DNA of 64,000 nt, taken from positions 248,001 to 312,000 of the forward strand of contig NZ_CADESW010000002.1 of the NCBI RefSeq assembly GCF_902830275.1, in the 5' to 3' direction. Numbering within the stretch: the first letter of the stretch is position 1; the number at the start of each line of letters is the position of its first letter. A program made the translations under genes and the position numbers. Positions 44,538 through 53,401 of the stretch are shown here, one piece after another. The notes beneath the pieces were generated by a model that made no database searches, had not been told where the DNA came from, and saw only the letters and a list, made by a program, of their open reading frames with translations. This DNA is from Burkholderia stagnalis (GTDB lineage: Bacteria; Pseudomonadota; Gammaproteobacteria; Burkholderiales; Burkholderiaceae).

Positions 44538-45347
44538 ATGAGCCTTCCACCCGCCGCCCCCACCCCGCCGCTCGACGCGTCGCCCGCCCGCGCGCTCGGC
44601 GATTTCATCCGCACGCACCGCGAGCGCCTGTCGCCGCAGGCCGTCGGCCTGCCGCCCGGCCCGCGCCGCCGCACGCCGGGGCTGCGCCGCGAGGAAGTCG
44701 CGCAACTGTGCGGGGTCAGCCCGACCTGGTACACGTGGATCGAGCAGGGCCGCCCGGTGTCCGCGTCGGCCGACGCGCTCGCGCGCATCGCGGTCGCGCT
44801 GCAGCTGTCGCGGGCCGAGCGCGCGTACCTGTTCGAGCTGGCCGCGCAGCGCGACCCGGCCGAACCCGACGTCGCCGCCGGCGACCTGCCGCCGACGCTC
44901 GCCGCGACCGTCGCCGCGATCGCGACGCCCGCGTACGTGCTCGACCGCCAATGGAACGCGCTCGCATGGAATGCGCCCGCCGCTGCGCTGTTCACGGGCT
45001 GGCTCGACGGCGATCACGACCGCAACCTGCTGCGCTTCACGTTCATGGCGCCGGCCGCGCGCGCGCTGATCGTCGACTGGGAAACGCGCGCGCGCCGGCT
45101 CGCCGCAGAATTCCGCGCCGATTCGATCCGCCACCTGAGCGATGCGCCGACCCGCGCGCTGATCGATGCGCTGACGGCCGGCAGCGACGCGTTCGCGCAG
45201 TACTGGGCGTCGCAAGACGTGTTCGAGCGTGAAGGCGGCCAGCGCGAGTTCGACCACCCGGCCGAAGGCCGGCTCGTGTACCAGCAGATCACGCTGAAGC
45301 CCGCGCACCGCGAGGACCTGAAGCTCGTCGTGCTGGTGCGCGAGTGA
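44538..45347 (+). CDS. XRE/MmyB-type transcriptional regulator
   Basis: 269 residues. HTH at about 50-100 with R-R-T-P-G-L-R-R-E-E-V-A-Q-L-C-G-V-S and W-Y-T-W-I-E-Q-G-R, the fixed wording of the MmyB group (an XRE HTH followed by a PAS-like ligand domain that binds fatty acids in MmyB). Ligand domain W-N-A-L-A-W-N and L-L-R-F-T-F. Such regulators in other genomes usually control a neighbouring oxidoreductase or methyltransferase; here the divergent methyltransferase is the likely target (inference). Confidence 0.9.
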   Translation: MSLPPAAPTPPLDASPARALGDFIRTHRERLSPQAVGLPPGPRRRTPGLRREEVAQLCGVSPTWYTWIEQGRPVSASADALARIAVALQLSRAERAYLFELAAQRDPAEPDVAAGDLPPTLAATVAAIATPAYVLDRQWNALAWNAPAAALFTGWLDGDHDRNLLRFTFMAPAARALIVDWETRARRLAAEFRADSIRHLSDAPTRALIDALTAGSDAFAQYWASQDVFEREGGQREFDHPAEGRLVYQQITLKPAHREDLKLVVLVRE

Positions 45348-45359
45348 CGCGGCTCGGGC

Positions 45360-46358
45360 TCAGAAGCTGATCGTCGCGGTGATCGTATCGCTGTAGTCGC
45401 CCGGCGCGGGCGTGGCCTGGGCCGGCACGCGCCCGTAGACGGTGATGGCCTGCGCGAGCCCGCTGCCGGTGCCGGTCGCCATCGACGTGCCGCCGGTGCC
45501 GTCGCCCCATGGCTGCGTATAGCCGGCGTCCCGATAGAGCTGATAGCCGACCGAGCCCCCGCCGCCGCTGCGCTGCATCGTGCGCGCGGCGACATTGCTG
45601 CTGCTGCCGCCGTTCAGCGCGATCTGGAACGCGTCGCCGTTCGTGCACTGCGCGCTGATCGAGCCGGTGGCCGTCTGCGCCGACGTCAGCACGCCCGTTG
45701 CGGGAAACGCAACATTCGTCGCATTGATCAAGCAATTGTTCACGACGGTCGCATTCGTCGAGTACGCGAACGTGCCCGCCGACGCCTGCGACGTGCACGG
45801 CACCAGCTGGATGCCGAGCAGCGCGAAGTTGTAGCTGTACGACGCCTGGTTCCCGGCGAACGTCTGCGAGTACAGCGTGCTGCTGTTGTTGACGCTCGGC
45901 ACGGTCGGCTGGTTCGGCGCGATGCGGCCGTAGACGGTCAGCGTCGCGTTCGCGCTCGTGCCGAGCCCCGGCTTCGCCAGCGTGACCGACATCGGCGTCG
46001 TGCCGCTGGCGACCGCGCCCCAGACCTGCGTATAGCCGTTGTCCTGGTACAGGTCGTACTGCATCTGGTTGGCCCCGTTCGTCATCGCACGCGGGCTCGT
46101 GGCGCCGAGATTCAGGCAGACGAGCGCGGTCGTGTTCAGGCTCAGCGTATCCCACGTGCACGTCACGCCCACCGTGCTGGTGGTCGTGTACGCGGCCTGC
46201 GTGATCGGGCTGACCGAGCCGAAGCTCGTCGTCTGCGCGCTCACCGTGCAGCTGTCCGCGTACGCGGACAGCCACGGCCCGCACAGCAGCGCGGCCAGCA
46301 GCCAGCACGCCACCCGATGCAGATACCGGTACGCCCGCACGACCCGCTGCTCCGTCAT
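45360..46358 (-). CDS. Two-domain spore coat U family pilus subunit, tip adhesin-like
   Basis: 332 residues with a signal peptide (W-L-L-A-A-L-L ... S-A-Y-A). Two SCPU (spore coat U) domains in tandem: about 33-165 (from S-C-T-V-S-A to Y-G-R-I-A-P) and 200-332 (from C-L-I-N-A-T to the end T-I-T-A-T-I-S-F). In archaic Csu-type pili the two-domain protein (CsuE) is the tip subunit. ATG at 46358 has GGGGA before it. Divergent from the pilin-chaperone-usher genes, which is unusual. Confidence 0.85.
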   Translation of the reverse strand: MTEQRVVRAYRYLHRVACWLLAALLCGPWLSAYADSCTVSAQTTSFGSVSPITQAAYTTTSTVGVTCTWDTLSLNTTALVCLNLGATSPRAMTNGANQMQYDLYQDNGYTQVWGAVASGTTPMSVTLAKPGLGTSANATLTVYGRIAPNQPTVPSVNNSSTLYSQTFAGNQASYSYNFALLGIQLVPCTSQASAGTFAYSTNATVVNNCLINATNVAFPATGVLTSAQTATGSISAQCTNGDAFQIALNGGSSSNVAARTMQRSGGGGSVGYQLYRDAGYTQPWGDGTGGTSMATGTGSGLAQAITVYGRVPAQATPAPGDYSDTITATISF

Positions 46359-46612
46359 GGTTTTCCCCATAGAAAAGCGTCCGTTCCGGCGGCGGCCCGC
46401 ATGCCGCCCCGATCGTTGATCCAGATCAAGCCGCCCGCCCGCACAATGTTCAGACAATGCGAACCAGTCAGCATTTCTACCATTGCATGCAACCAAATGC
46501 GTAGAGTAGTCTAGTCAGACGAATGTGCGGTTCCGTCGACACGGCGGCGCATCACGCGGTTCGGGCACCGCGGGCCGGGGCGACACTCCCTGAACGGCTG
46601 GAGACCATCACA
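46359..46612. promoter_or_regulatory. Divergent promoter region of the pilus locus
   Basis: 254 bp between the tip-like and pilin genes, containing an AT-richer segment (46440-46515) with TTGATCCAGATCAA at 46415-46428, a near-palindrome. Probably holds promoters for both sides; no supported gene. Confidence 0.4.
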
Positions 46613-47146
46613 ATGAACGCCATCACGCGTCACGGGCTGTCCACCGCCATCGCGGCGGCCATCGCACTCACCCCGGCGTGGCGCCCTGTCGCCGCCGCCG
46701 TCTATTCCAACGGCACCGCCACCGCGCAATTCAACGTCACGCTGACCATCCAGGCGAACTGCGCGGTCAGCGCGAACCCGCTCGCATTCGGCACCTCGGG
46801 CGTGCTGACGTCCGCGATCAACCAGCAGACCACGCTGTCCGTCACCTGCAGCAACTCGACGCCGTACAACGTCGGGCTCGACGCGGGCGGCGTCTCCGGC
46901 TCGACGGTCAGCGCGCGGCTGATGGCCGGCACGACCAGCGGCAATACGGGCACGACGCTCGGCTTCCAGCTCTTCCAGGACAGCGGCCACACGACGATCT
47001 GGGGCAACACGCAGGGCACCGACACCGTCGGCGGCACCGGCAACGGCTCCGCCCAGACGATCAACGTGTACGGGCAGGTGCAGACGCAAGCCACCCCGAA
47101 GCCGGACACCTACCAGGCCACCATCACCGCGACCGTCTACTTCTGA
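46613..47146 (+). CDS. Spore coat U domain pilin subunit (Csu-like)
   Basis: 177 residues with signal peptide (to A-A-A near 30) and one SCPU domain (L-T-I-Q-A-N-C-A-V ... T-A-T-V-Y-F). Likely the major or only shaft pilin of an archaic chaperone-usher pilus. Start at 46613 follows GGCTGGAGACC. Followed at 6 bp by the chaperone gene. Confidence 0.88.
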   Translation: MNAITRHGLSTAIAAAIALTPAWRPVAAAVYSNGTATAQFNVTLTIQANCAVSANPLAFGTSGVLTSAINQQTTLSVTCSNSTPYNVGLDAGGVSGSTVSARLMAGTTSGNTGTTLGFQLFQDSGHTTIWGNTQGTDTVGGTGNGSAQTINVYGQVQTQATPKPDTYQATITATVYF

Positions 47147-47152
47147 CGCGCC

Positions 47153-47863
47153 GTGGCGATCCGCTCCCGTCTCGCCGCCGCGCTGTGCGCCGCGTCGGCC
47201 GCGACCGCGCCGGCCGCGACGCTGCAGATTTCGCCGGTAACGCTCGAGCTGCCGCCGTCGGTCGCGGCGGCGGGCGTCACGCTCGCCAATTCGGGCGTGC
47301 AGCCGATCTACGGCCAGGTGCGCACGTTCCGCTGGACGCAGGAAAACGGCGAGGACGTGCTGACTCCGACCGATTCGCTCGCCGCGTCGCCGCCGTTGCT
47401 GCAGATCGGCGCGAACGCCGAGCAGCTGATCCGCCTCGTGCGCACTATGCGCGCGACGCCTGCCACGGAGGAAAGCTATCGCGTGCTGATCGACGAGTTG
47501 CCTGCGCCCGGCACGCCGGCGCAGAACGGCATCGCGATCCGCGTGCGCTACTCGGTGCCCGTGTTCGTCGAGCCCGCCGCGCCGCCCGGCCCGCCGCAGC
47601 TCGACTGGCGCATCGAAGCCGATCAGCAGGGCCTGCGGCTGTCGGTCGCGAATCTCGGCGGCCGGCGCGCGCAGCTCTCCGCGGTGCAGCTCGTCGATGC
47701 GCACGGCAACGCGCACGAAGTCGCGCGCGGGCTGCTCGGCTACGCGCTGGCCGGCAGTGTGCGGCGCTGGCCGCTCAAGCTCGACGCGCGCCCGTCACCG
47801 TTCGTGAAAGTCCGCGCGACGGTGAACACGCAACCCATCGAGGCCCGGCTGACGCCGCGCTGA
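47153..47863 (+). CDS. Archaic chaperone-usher pilus chaperone (PapD/CsuC-like)
   Basis: 236 residues from a GTG at 47153 (M-A-I-R-S-R). Signal peptide, then two immunoglobulin-like domains: S-P-V-T-L-E-L ... A-G-V-T-L-A-N-S-G, I-R-L-V-R and a late Y-R-V-L-I-D-E-L-P motif in the F1-G1 region. Carries and folds the SCPU subunits in the periplasm and delivers them to the usher encoded next. Confidence 0.9.
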   Translation: MAIRSRLAAALCAASAATAPAATLQISPVTLELPPSVAAAGVTLANSGVQPIYGQVRTFRWTQENGEDVLTPTDSLAASPPLLQIGANAEQLIRLVRTMRATPATEESYRVLIDELPAPGTPAQNGIAIRVRYSVPVFVEPAAPPGPPQLDWRIEADQQGLRLSVANLGGRRAQLSAVQLVDAHGNAHEVARGLLGYALAGSVRRWPLKLDARPSPFVKVRATVNTQPIEARLTPR

Positions 47864-47890
47864 ACCCGGCGCCAGCCCCCTCCCGCCCCG

Positions 47891-50242
47891 TTGCGCGCGC
47901 CGACGACGCGACATGCCAACCGAACGACGCCAGCCAGGCGCTACGCGTGGCTCGCCGCCCTCACGCTGGCACTGCGCGCGGGCGCCGCAGGCGCGCAGCC
48001 GGCGGCCGAACTGCCGCCCTCCGCCGCCCCGGAGCCCGGCGCGCTGTATCTCGAGGTGTCGCTCAACGGCGAGCCGACCCACCGGATCGCGCGCTTCCGG
48101 CAGGCCGACGGGCACCTGTTCGCGGCGTCGGCCGACCTGAACGACCTCGGCATCGCGACCGGCGACCGCGCGCAGCCGCTGTCGAACACGCCGGTCGCGC
48201 TCGATGCGCTCGCGGGCCTGCGCTACGACTACGATCCGGGCCGCCAGACGATCGACCTGCACGTGCCCGACGCGCTGCGCATTCCGCACACGTTCGACGC
48301 GCGCGGCCTCGCCGCCACGCCGCCCGCGACGTCCGGCCGGGGCATCGTGCTGAACTACGATGCGTACGCGCAGACCACCGCGCATGCGCCGCTCGCGGTG
48401 TGGACCGAGATGCGCTACTTCGATCCGGCCGGCGTGTTCAGCAACACCGGCATCGGCTACTTCCGCCGCGACGGGCAGCGCTACATGCGCTACGACACGT
48501 CGTGGGCGATGTCCGACCCGCGCACGCTCACGACGACCCAGTTCGGCGACACGATCTCGTCGTCGCTGTCGTGGACCCGCTCGCTGCGCGTCGGCGGCGT
48601 GCAGTGGCGCAGCAACTTCGGCCTGCGCCCCGATCTCGTGACTTTCCCGGTGCCGGCGCTGTCGGGCAGCGCGGTCGTGCCGTCGGCCGTCGACCTGTAC
48701 GTGAACAACGTGCGCCAGTTCAGCGGCAACGTGCCGGGCGGCCCGTTCGTGATCAACAGCGTGCCGGGCATCACCGGCGCCGGCAACGCGACGGTGATCA
48801 CGCGCGACGCGCTCGGCCGCACGATCGCCACGTCGATCCCGCTCTACGTCGACACGCGCCTGCTCGCGCCCGGCCTCGCCAGCTATTCGGTGGAGGCGGG
48901 CTTCCTGCGCCGCGCGTACGGCCAGGATGCGTTCGACTATGCGCGCACGCCGGCCGCGAGCGGATCGCTGCGCTACGGCGTCACCGAGCGGCTGACGGCC
49001 GAGGCGCACGCCGAAGCGACGAGCGGCGTCTACAACGCCGGCGCGGGCGTGCTCGCGCGCATCGGCGGCGGCGGCGTCGCCAACGCGTCGCTGGCCGTCA
49101 GCGCCGGGCGCTTCTCCGGCGCGCAGGCGGGCCTCGGCTACCAGTACGTGACGCCGCGCTTCTCGGTCGACGCGCAGACGCTGCGCGCGTTCGGCGGCTA
49201 CGGCGACCTCGGCGCGCGCGAAGGCACGCCGGTCGCGACCGTCAGCGACCGCGTGACGGTGTCGTTCCCGTTCCTGCGCGCGCAGACGCTGTCGTTCAGC
49301 TATCTCGGCCTCAAGTACCCGGGCGCGAGCGCGTCGCGGATCGGCTCGGCGGCGTGGTCGGTCAACTTCGGGATGCGGGCGTCGATGACGGTCAGCGCCT
49401 TCCAGGATTTCCGGCAGCACGACGCGCGCGGCTTCTTCGTCAGCCTGAGCATCGGCCTCGGCGACAACACGTCGGTCGCGGCGAGCATCGGCCGGCAGAA
49501 CGGCGAGTCGACGCGCGCGGTCAGCGCGTCGCGCGCGCCCGACTACGACGGCGGCTTCGGCTGGAACGTGCAGGCCGGCGAGAACGGCCCGCTGCGCTAC
49601 GGCCAGGGGCAGCTGCAATACCTGGGCCGCGCGGGCCAGGTCACGCTGCTCGGGCAGTCGTTCGGCGGGCAGCGCGACGCGTCGGTCGACGTGACCGGCG
49701 CGCTCGTGCTGATGAGCGGCCAGCTGCTGGCGTCGCGCCGCATCGACGACGGCTTCGCGCTCGTGTCGACCGATGCCGGGCGCGTGCCGGTGCTGCACCA
49801 GAACCGGCCGATCGGCGAGACCGATCGCACCGGCTACCTGCTGGTGCCCGACCTGAGCGCGTACCAGCACAACCGCGTCGCGATCGACGGCACGACGCTG
49901 CCGGCCGATGCGCGCCTCGCGGATACCACGCTCGACGTCGTGCCGCAGGCCCGCTCGGGCGTGCTCGCGCGCTTTCCGGTCACGCGCTACCGCGCGGCGT
50001 CGATCGCGCTGCGCGCGCCGGACGGCGCGCCGCTGCCGCCCGGCCTCGACGTCGTGCACGTGGAAAGCGGCCAGCGCACGATTGTCGGCTACGACGGCCT
50101 GACGTTCGTCGACGGCCTCGCCGCGGACAATCATCTGGAGATTTCCGGCGGCGGGCGCCGCTGCGGCGTCGAATTCGCGTACACGCGCCCGGACGACGGC
50201 ACGCTGCCGCGCATCGGCCCGCTTACCTGCGCGCTGCGCTGA
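47891..50242 (+). CDS. Fimbrial outer membrane usher (CsuD-like)
   Basis: 783 residues in the frame beginning with TTG at 47891; an earlier start in the preceding 27 bases is possible. Signal-like stretch, then usher N-domain (L-Y-L-E-V-S-L-N-G), beta barrel with plug (D-L-Y-V-N-N-V-R-Q-F, G-P-F-V-I-N), and C-terminal domains (Y-D-G-L-T-F-V-D-G-L near the end). Forms the outer membrane secretion pore for the pilus. Last gene of the pilin-chaperone-usher set. Confidence 0.9.
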   Translation: MRAPTTRHANRTTPARRYAWLAALTLALRAGAAGAQPAAELPPSAAPEPGALYLEVSLNGEPTHRIARFRQADGHLFAASADLNDLGIATGDRAQPLSNTPVALDALAGLRYDYDPGRQTIDLHVPDALRIPHTFDARGLAATPPATSGRGIVLNYDAYAQTTAHAPLAVWTEMRYFDPAGVFSNTGIGYFRRDGQRYMRYDTSWAMSDPRTLTTTQFGDTISSSLSWTRSLRVGGVQWRSNFGLRPDLVTFPVPALSGSAVVPSAVDLYVNNVRQFSGNVPGGPFVINSVPGITGAGNATVITRDALGRTIATSIPLYVDTRLLAPGLASYSVEAGFLRRAYGQDAFDYARTPAASGSLRYGVTERLTAEAHAEATSGVYNAGAGVLARIGGGGVANASLAVSAGRFSGAQAGLGYQYVTPRFSVDAQTLRAFGGYGDLGAREGTPVATVSDRVTVSFPFLRAQTLSFSYLGLKYPGASASRIGSAAWSVNFGMRASMTVSAFQDFRQHDARGFFVSLSIGLGDNTSVAASIGRQNGESTRAVSASRAPDYDGGFGWNVQAGENGPLRYGQGQLQYLGRAGQVTLLGQSFGGQRDASVDVTGALVLMSGQLLASRRIDDGFALVSTDAGRVPVLHQNRPIGETDRTGYLLVPDLSAYQHNRVAIDGTTLPADARLADTTLDVVPQARSGVLARFPVTRYRAASIALRAPDGAPLPPGLDVVHVESGQRTIVGYDGLTFVDGLAADNHLEISGGGRRCGVEFAYTRPDDGTLPRIGPLTCALR

Positions 50243-50328
50243 CGCGCGCCCGGCCGCGCGGCGGCGGATGCTAAAATCCCCGGATTCCTCGCGGCGCACG
50301 CCGCCCAACACCCCCTCGAAGAATCGCC

Positions 50329-51738
50329 ATGACGTCCCAACTGCACAAAAAGGGCGAGGCCTGGTCGGCCCGCTTCTCGGAACCGATGTCGGAGCTGGTC
50401 AAGCGCTACACGTCGTCGGTGTTTTTCGACAAGCGTCTCGCGCTCGTCGACATCGCCGGCTCGCTCGCGCACGCGAAGATGCTCGCGGCGCAGAAGATCA
50501 TCAGCGCCGACGACCTGGCCGCGATCGAACGCGGGATGGCGCAGATCCAGGGCGAGATCGAGCGCGGCGAATTCGAATGGCAGCTCGACCTCGAGGACGT
50601 CCACCTGAACATCGAGGCGCGCCTCACCGCGCTGATCGGCGACGCCGGCAAGCGCCTGCACACCGGCCGCTCGCGCAACGACCAGGTCGCGACCGACATC
50701 CGCCTGTGGCTGCGCGGCGAGATCGACCGCATCGGCGGCCTGCTGAACGACCTGCGCGGCGCGCTGATCGACCTCGCGGAACAGAACGCCGACACGATCA
50801 TGCCGGGCTTCACGCACCTGCAGGTCGCGCAGCCGGTCACGTTCGGCCACCACCTGCTCGCGTACGTCGAGATGTTCTCGCGCGATGCCGAGCGCATGCG
50901 CGACTGCCGCACCCGCGTGAACCGCCTGCCGCTCGGCGCGGCCGCGCTCGCGGGCACCAGCTACCCGATCGACCGTCACGCGGTGGCGAAGACCCTCGGC
51001 TTCGACGGCATCTGCGCGAACTCGCTCGACGCGGTGTCGGATCGCGACTTCGCGATCGAATTCACGGCCGCGTCGGCACTGGTGATGACGCACGTGTCGC
51101 GCTTCTCGGAAGAGCTCGTGCTGTGGATGAGCCCGCGCGTCGGCTTCATCGACATCGCCGACCGCTTCTGCACGGGCAGCTCGATCATGCCGCAGAAGAA
51201 GAACCCGGACGTGCCGGAACTCGCGCGCGGCAAGACCGGCCGCGTGAACGGCCACCTGATGGCGCTCCTCACGCTGATGAAGGGCCAGCCGCTCGCGTAC
51301 AACAAGGACAACCAGGAAGACAAGGAACCGCTGTTCGACACGGTCGACACCGTCGCCGACACGCTGCGGATCTTCGCCGAGATGGTCGCGGGCATCACCG
51401 TGAAGCCGGACGCGATGCGCGCGGCGGCGCTGCAGGGCTTCTCGACCGCGACCGACCTCGCGGACTACCTCGTGAAGCGCGGCCTGCCGTTCCGCGATGC
51501 GCACGAGGCGGTCGCGCACGCGGTGCGGATCTGCGACGATCGCGGCATCGATCTCGCCGACCTGACGCTCGACGAGATGAAGCAGGAACTGCCGAACGTC
51601 GCGCACCTGATCGGCGACGACGTGTTCGGCTACCTGACGCTCGAAGGCTCGGTCGCGAGCCGCAACCACCCGGGCGGCACCGCGCCGGACCAGGTGCGCG
51701 CCGCCGTGAAGGCCGCGCGCGCCGCGCTCGGCAAGTAA
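50329..51738 (+). CDS. argH: Argininosuccinate lyase
   Basis: 469 residues of the fumarase/aspartase superfamily. Signature [12 protein letters not shown] near 283-294 and H-T-G-R-S-R-N-D-Q near 107-115. Cleaves argininosuccinate to arginine and fumarate, the last step of arginine synthesis. A TAAAAT at about 50272-50277 is a plausible -10. Monocistronic, with own terminator. Confidence 0.97.
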   Translation: MTSQLHKKGEAWSARFSEPMSELVKRYTSSVFFDKRLALVDIAGSLAHAKMLAAQKIISADDLAAIERGMAQIQGEIERGEFEWQLDLEDVHLNIEARLTALIGDAGKRLHTGRSRNDQVATDIRLWLRGEIDRIGGLLNDLRGALIDLAEQNADTIMPGFTHLQVAQPVTFGHHLLAYVEMFSRDAERMRDCRTRVNRLPLGAAALAGTSYPIDRHAVAKTLGFDGICANSLDAVSDRDFAIEFTAASALVMTHVSRFSEELVLWMSPRVGFIDIADRFCTGSSIMPQKKNPDVPELARGKTGRVNGHLMALLTLMKGQPLAYNKDNQEDKEPLFDTVDTVADTLRIFAEMVAGITVKPDAMRAAALQGFSTATDLADYLVKRGLPFRDAHEAVAHAVRICDDRGIDLADLTLDEMKQELPNVAHLIGDDVFGYLTLEGSVASRNHPGGTAPDQVRAAVKAARAALGK

Positions 51739-51753
51739 GCCTGCCACTTCGGA

Positions 51754-51780
51754 CGGACGCCTCTGCGGCGTCCGTTTTTT
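51754..51780 (+). terminator. Rho-independent terminator of argH
   Basis: CGGACGC pairs with GCGTCCG around CTCTGCG, followed by six T. 15 bases after the argH stop. Confidence 0.9.
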
Positions 51781-51836
51781 GTTTGCGCGGCCGCGCCCGT
51801 TGCGTGCGCCGCGCACCCCGGACTCACGGATTTCCC

Positions 51837-52517
51837 ATGACGTTTTCCGCTGCGATCTTCGACATGGACGGCCTGCTCATCGATTCCGAGCGGACGATCA
51901 TGAACACGTGGATCGACGTCGCGCACGCGCATGGCGTCGCGCTGTCGGTCGCCGATTACCTGCAGATCGTCGGCCGCTCGTTCGCGGAAGGCCAGGTGAT
52001 CCTCGCCGGCATCATCGGCGATACCGACACGTTCCAGTCGGTACGCACGCGCGTGCGCGAACAGCTCGCCGCGCCCGAGCCGCATCCGAAGTTTCCGCTG
52101 AAGCCCGGCGCGCACGCGCTGCTCAGCACGCTCGCGCAGGCCGGCATTCCGTGCGCGGTCGCGTCGTCGTCCGCGCGCGACGTGATCCGCACGCGGCTCG
52201 ACGCGGTCGGCGCGCTGCCGTTCTTCCACGCGATCGCGGGCGGCGACGAAGTCGCGCGCGGCAAGCCCGACCCGGCCGTCTACCGGCTCGCGGCCGAACG
52301 GCTCGGCGTGCCGGCCGATGCGTGCGTCGCGTTCGAGGACAGCGACTTCGGCGCGCAGTCCGCGGCCGGCGCGGGCGCGTCGGTCATCACCGTGCCCGAC
52401 CTGAAGGCGCCCACGCCGGAAATCGTCACGCTGAGCCTGCACGTGCTCGCGTCGCTCGACGACGCGCTCGCGCTCGTGCCGACCTGGTTCGGGCTGCCCG
52501 ACGCACTGCGCCGCTGA
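51837..52517 (+). CDS. HAD-IA phosphatase (YniC/beta-phosphoglucomutase-like)
   Basis: 226 residues. HAD motif I D9-M-D11-G-L-L-I-D-S, motif II S109-S-S-A-R-type (A-S-S-S-A-R), motif III K-P-D-P and motif IV E-D-S-D. The layout fits hexitol phosphatase/2-deoxyglucose-6-phosphatase (YniC-like) enzymes. Substrate not determined. The ATG at 51837 is preceded by weak TCCC, so a ribosome site is not evident. Ends before its own terminator. Confidence 0.93.
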   Translation: MTFSAAIFDMDGLLIDSERTIMNTWIDVAHAHGVALSVADYLQIVGRSFAEGQVILAGIIGDTDTFQSVRTRVREQLAAPEPHPKFPLKPGAHALLSTLAQAGIPCAVASSSARDVIRTRLDAVGALPFFHAIAGGDEVARGKPDPAVYRLAAERLGVPADACVAFEDSDFGAQSAAGAGASVITVPDLKAPTPEIVTLSLHVLASLDDALALVPTWFGLPDALRR

Positions 52518-52538
52518 GCCGGCGCGCGCCCCAAACGC

Positions 52539-52564
52539 AAACGGGCACCACGGTGCCCGTTTTT
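52539..52564 (+). terminator. Terminator between HAD phosphatase and LprI-like gene
   Basis: AAACGGGCACC pairs with GGTGCCCGTTT around ACG, with a T-run (TTTTT). Could work for both convergent genes. Confidence 0.88.
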
Positions 52565-52607
52565 CATTGCCGTCGCAGAAGCGGCACACCATGCGCACCC
52601 TCGCGCG

Positions 52608-53399
52608 TCAGCGGTTGCCTGCCGTCTCCGACAAGCGCTTCATCGTCGCGATGCGCGCGCCGATCAGGTCAATCCGCCCTTCCTCGCCGACGAGCGGCGC
52701 CGTCGCGTCGCGGTAGGCGCTCCACGCGCGCTGCGCATGCACGAGCGTCGCGGCCGAGTGCGCGGGCATCTTGCGGCGCAGCTTCTGGTAGTAGCGATTC
52801 AGGTCGAACAGCGCGTGCTCGCACGCAGCGTCCTGCTCGCACGGCCGGATGCGGCGCACGGGGTCGCGCGTGTCGCTCTTCGATGCATTCGCCGGGCCGC
52901 CCGTCGCCGCGACCGCCGCACCCGCCGCGCCCGACGCGCCGCTGTCCACCGCCTTCGGCGCCGCATAGCGATCGGCCGCGGCCCGCAGCGCGAGCGCGCG
53001 CTCGCGCACCGGCTGCAGCTGCATGTCGGCGCTCGCCATCGTGTACATCGTGCCGCGCGTCGTCTCGTACACGGCCTTCAGCAGATACGCCTCGTCCTTG
53101 CGCCACGTGACCCAGCGCCGCTGGCTCTCCTGCCAGCCGCGCTTCGCGTCGCCGGGCGCGTCGTTCAGCAGGCGCTGGTACGCGTCGTCCATCACGGCCT
53201 GCCACTGCTGCTGCGCTTCGCCCATGCACTGGATCTGCCCGGCCGTCGACGAACGGTCGCGCCGCGCGAGACACTGCCGCATCGCCACGTCGTTCGGGTC
53301 GGCCGCCGCGACTTCCGCATGCGCCGCGCCCGACCAGGCCGCCCAGGCGACGAGCGCGGCCGCGGCCGCGCGCATCGTCCCGAATCGAGTCTGCTTCAT
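52608..53399 (-). CDS. DUF1311/LprI-like periplasmic protein
   Basis: 263 residues with a signal peptide (A-A-W-S-G-A-A-H-A near 20-28). Two DUF1311-like segments: 40-130 (C-L-A-R-R and C-M-G-E-A with W-R-K-D-E-A-Y) and 195-255 (C-E-Q-D-A-A-C-E-H, A-W-S-A-Y-R-D-A-x-A). Some DUF1311 proteins (LprI) inhibit lysozyme. Starts 2 bases after the decarboxylase stop, so the same operon. Function in Burkholderia unknown. Confidence 0.88.
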   Translation of the reverse strand: MKQTRFGTMRAAAAALVAWAAWSGAAHAEVAAADPNDVAMRQCLARRDRSSTAGQIQCMGEAQQQWQAVMDDAYQRLLNDAPGDAKRGWQESQRRWVTWRKDEAYLLKAVYETTRGTMYTMASADMQLQPVRERALALRAAADRYAAPKAVDSGASGAAGAAVAATGGPANASKSDTRDPVRRIRPCEQDAACEHALFDLNRYYQKLRRKMPAHSAATLVHAQRAWSAYRDATAPLVGEEGRIDLIGARIATMKRLSETAGNR

Positions 53400-53401
53400 C
53401 G

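Noticed and set aside
46678..50274. 1198-codon plus-strand frame across pilin, chaperone and usher
   Set aside because: Off-frame shadow, rich in Arg, Ala and Pro; the three real genes have signal peptides and family motifs in their own frames.
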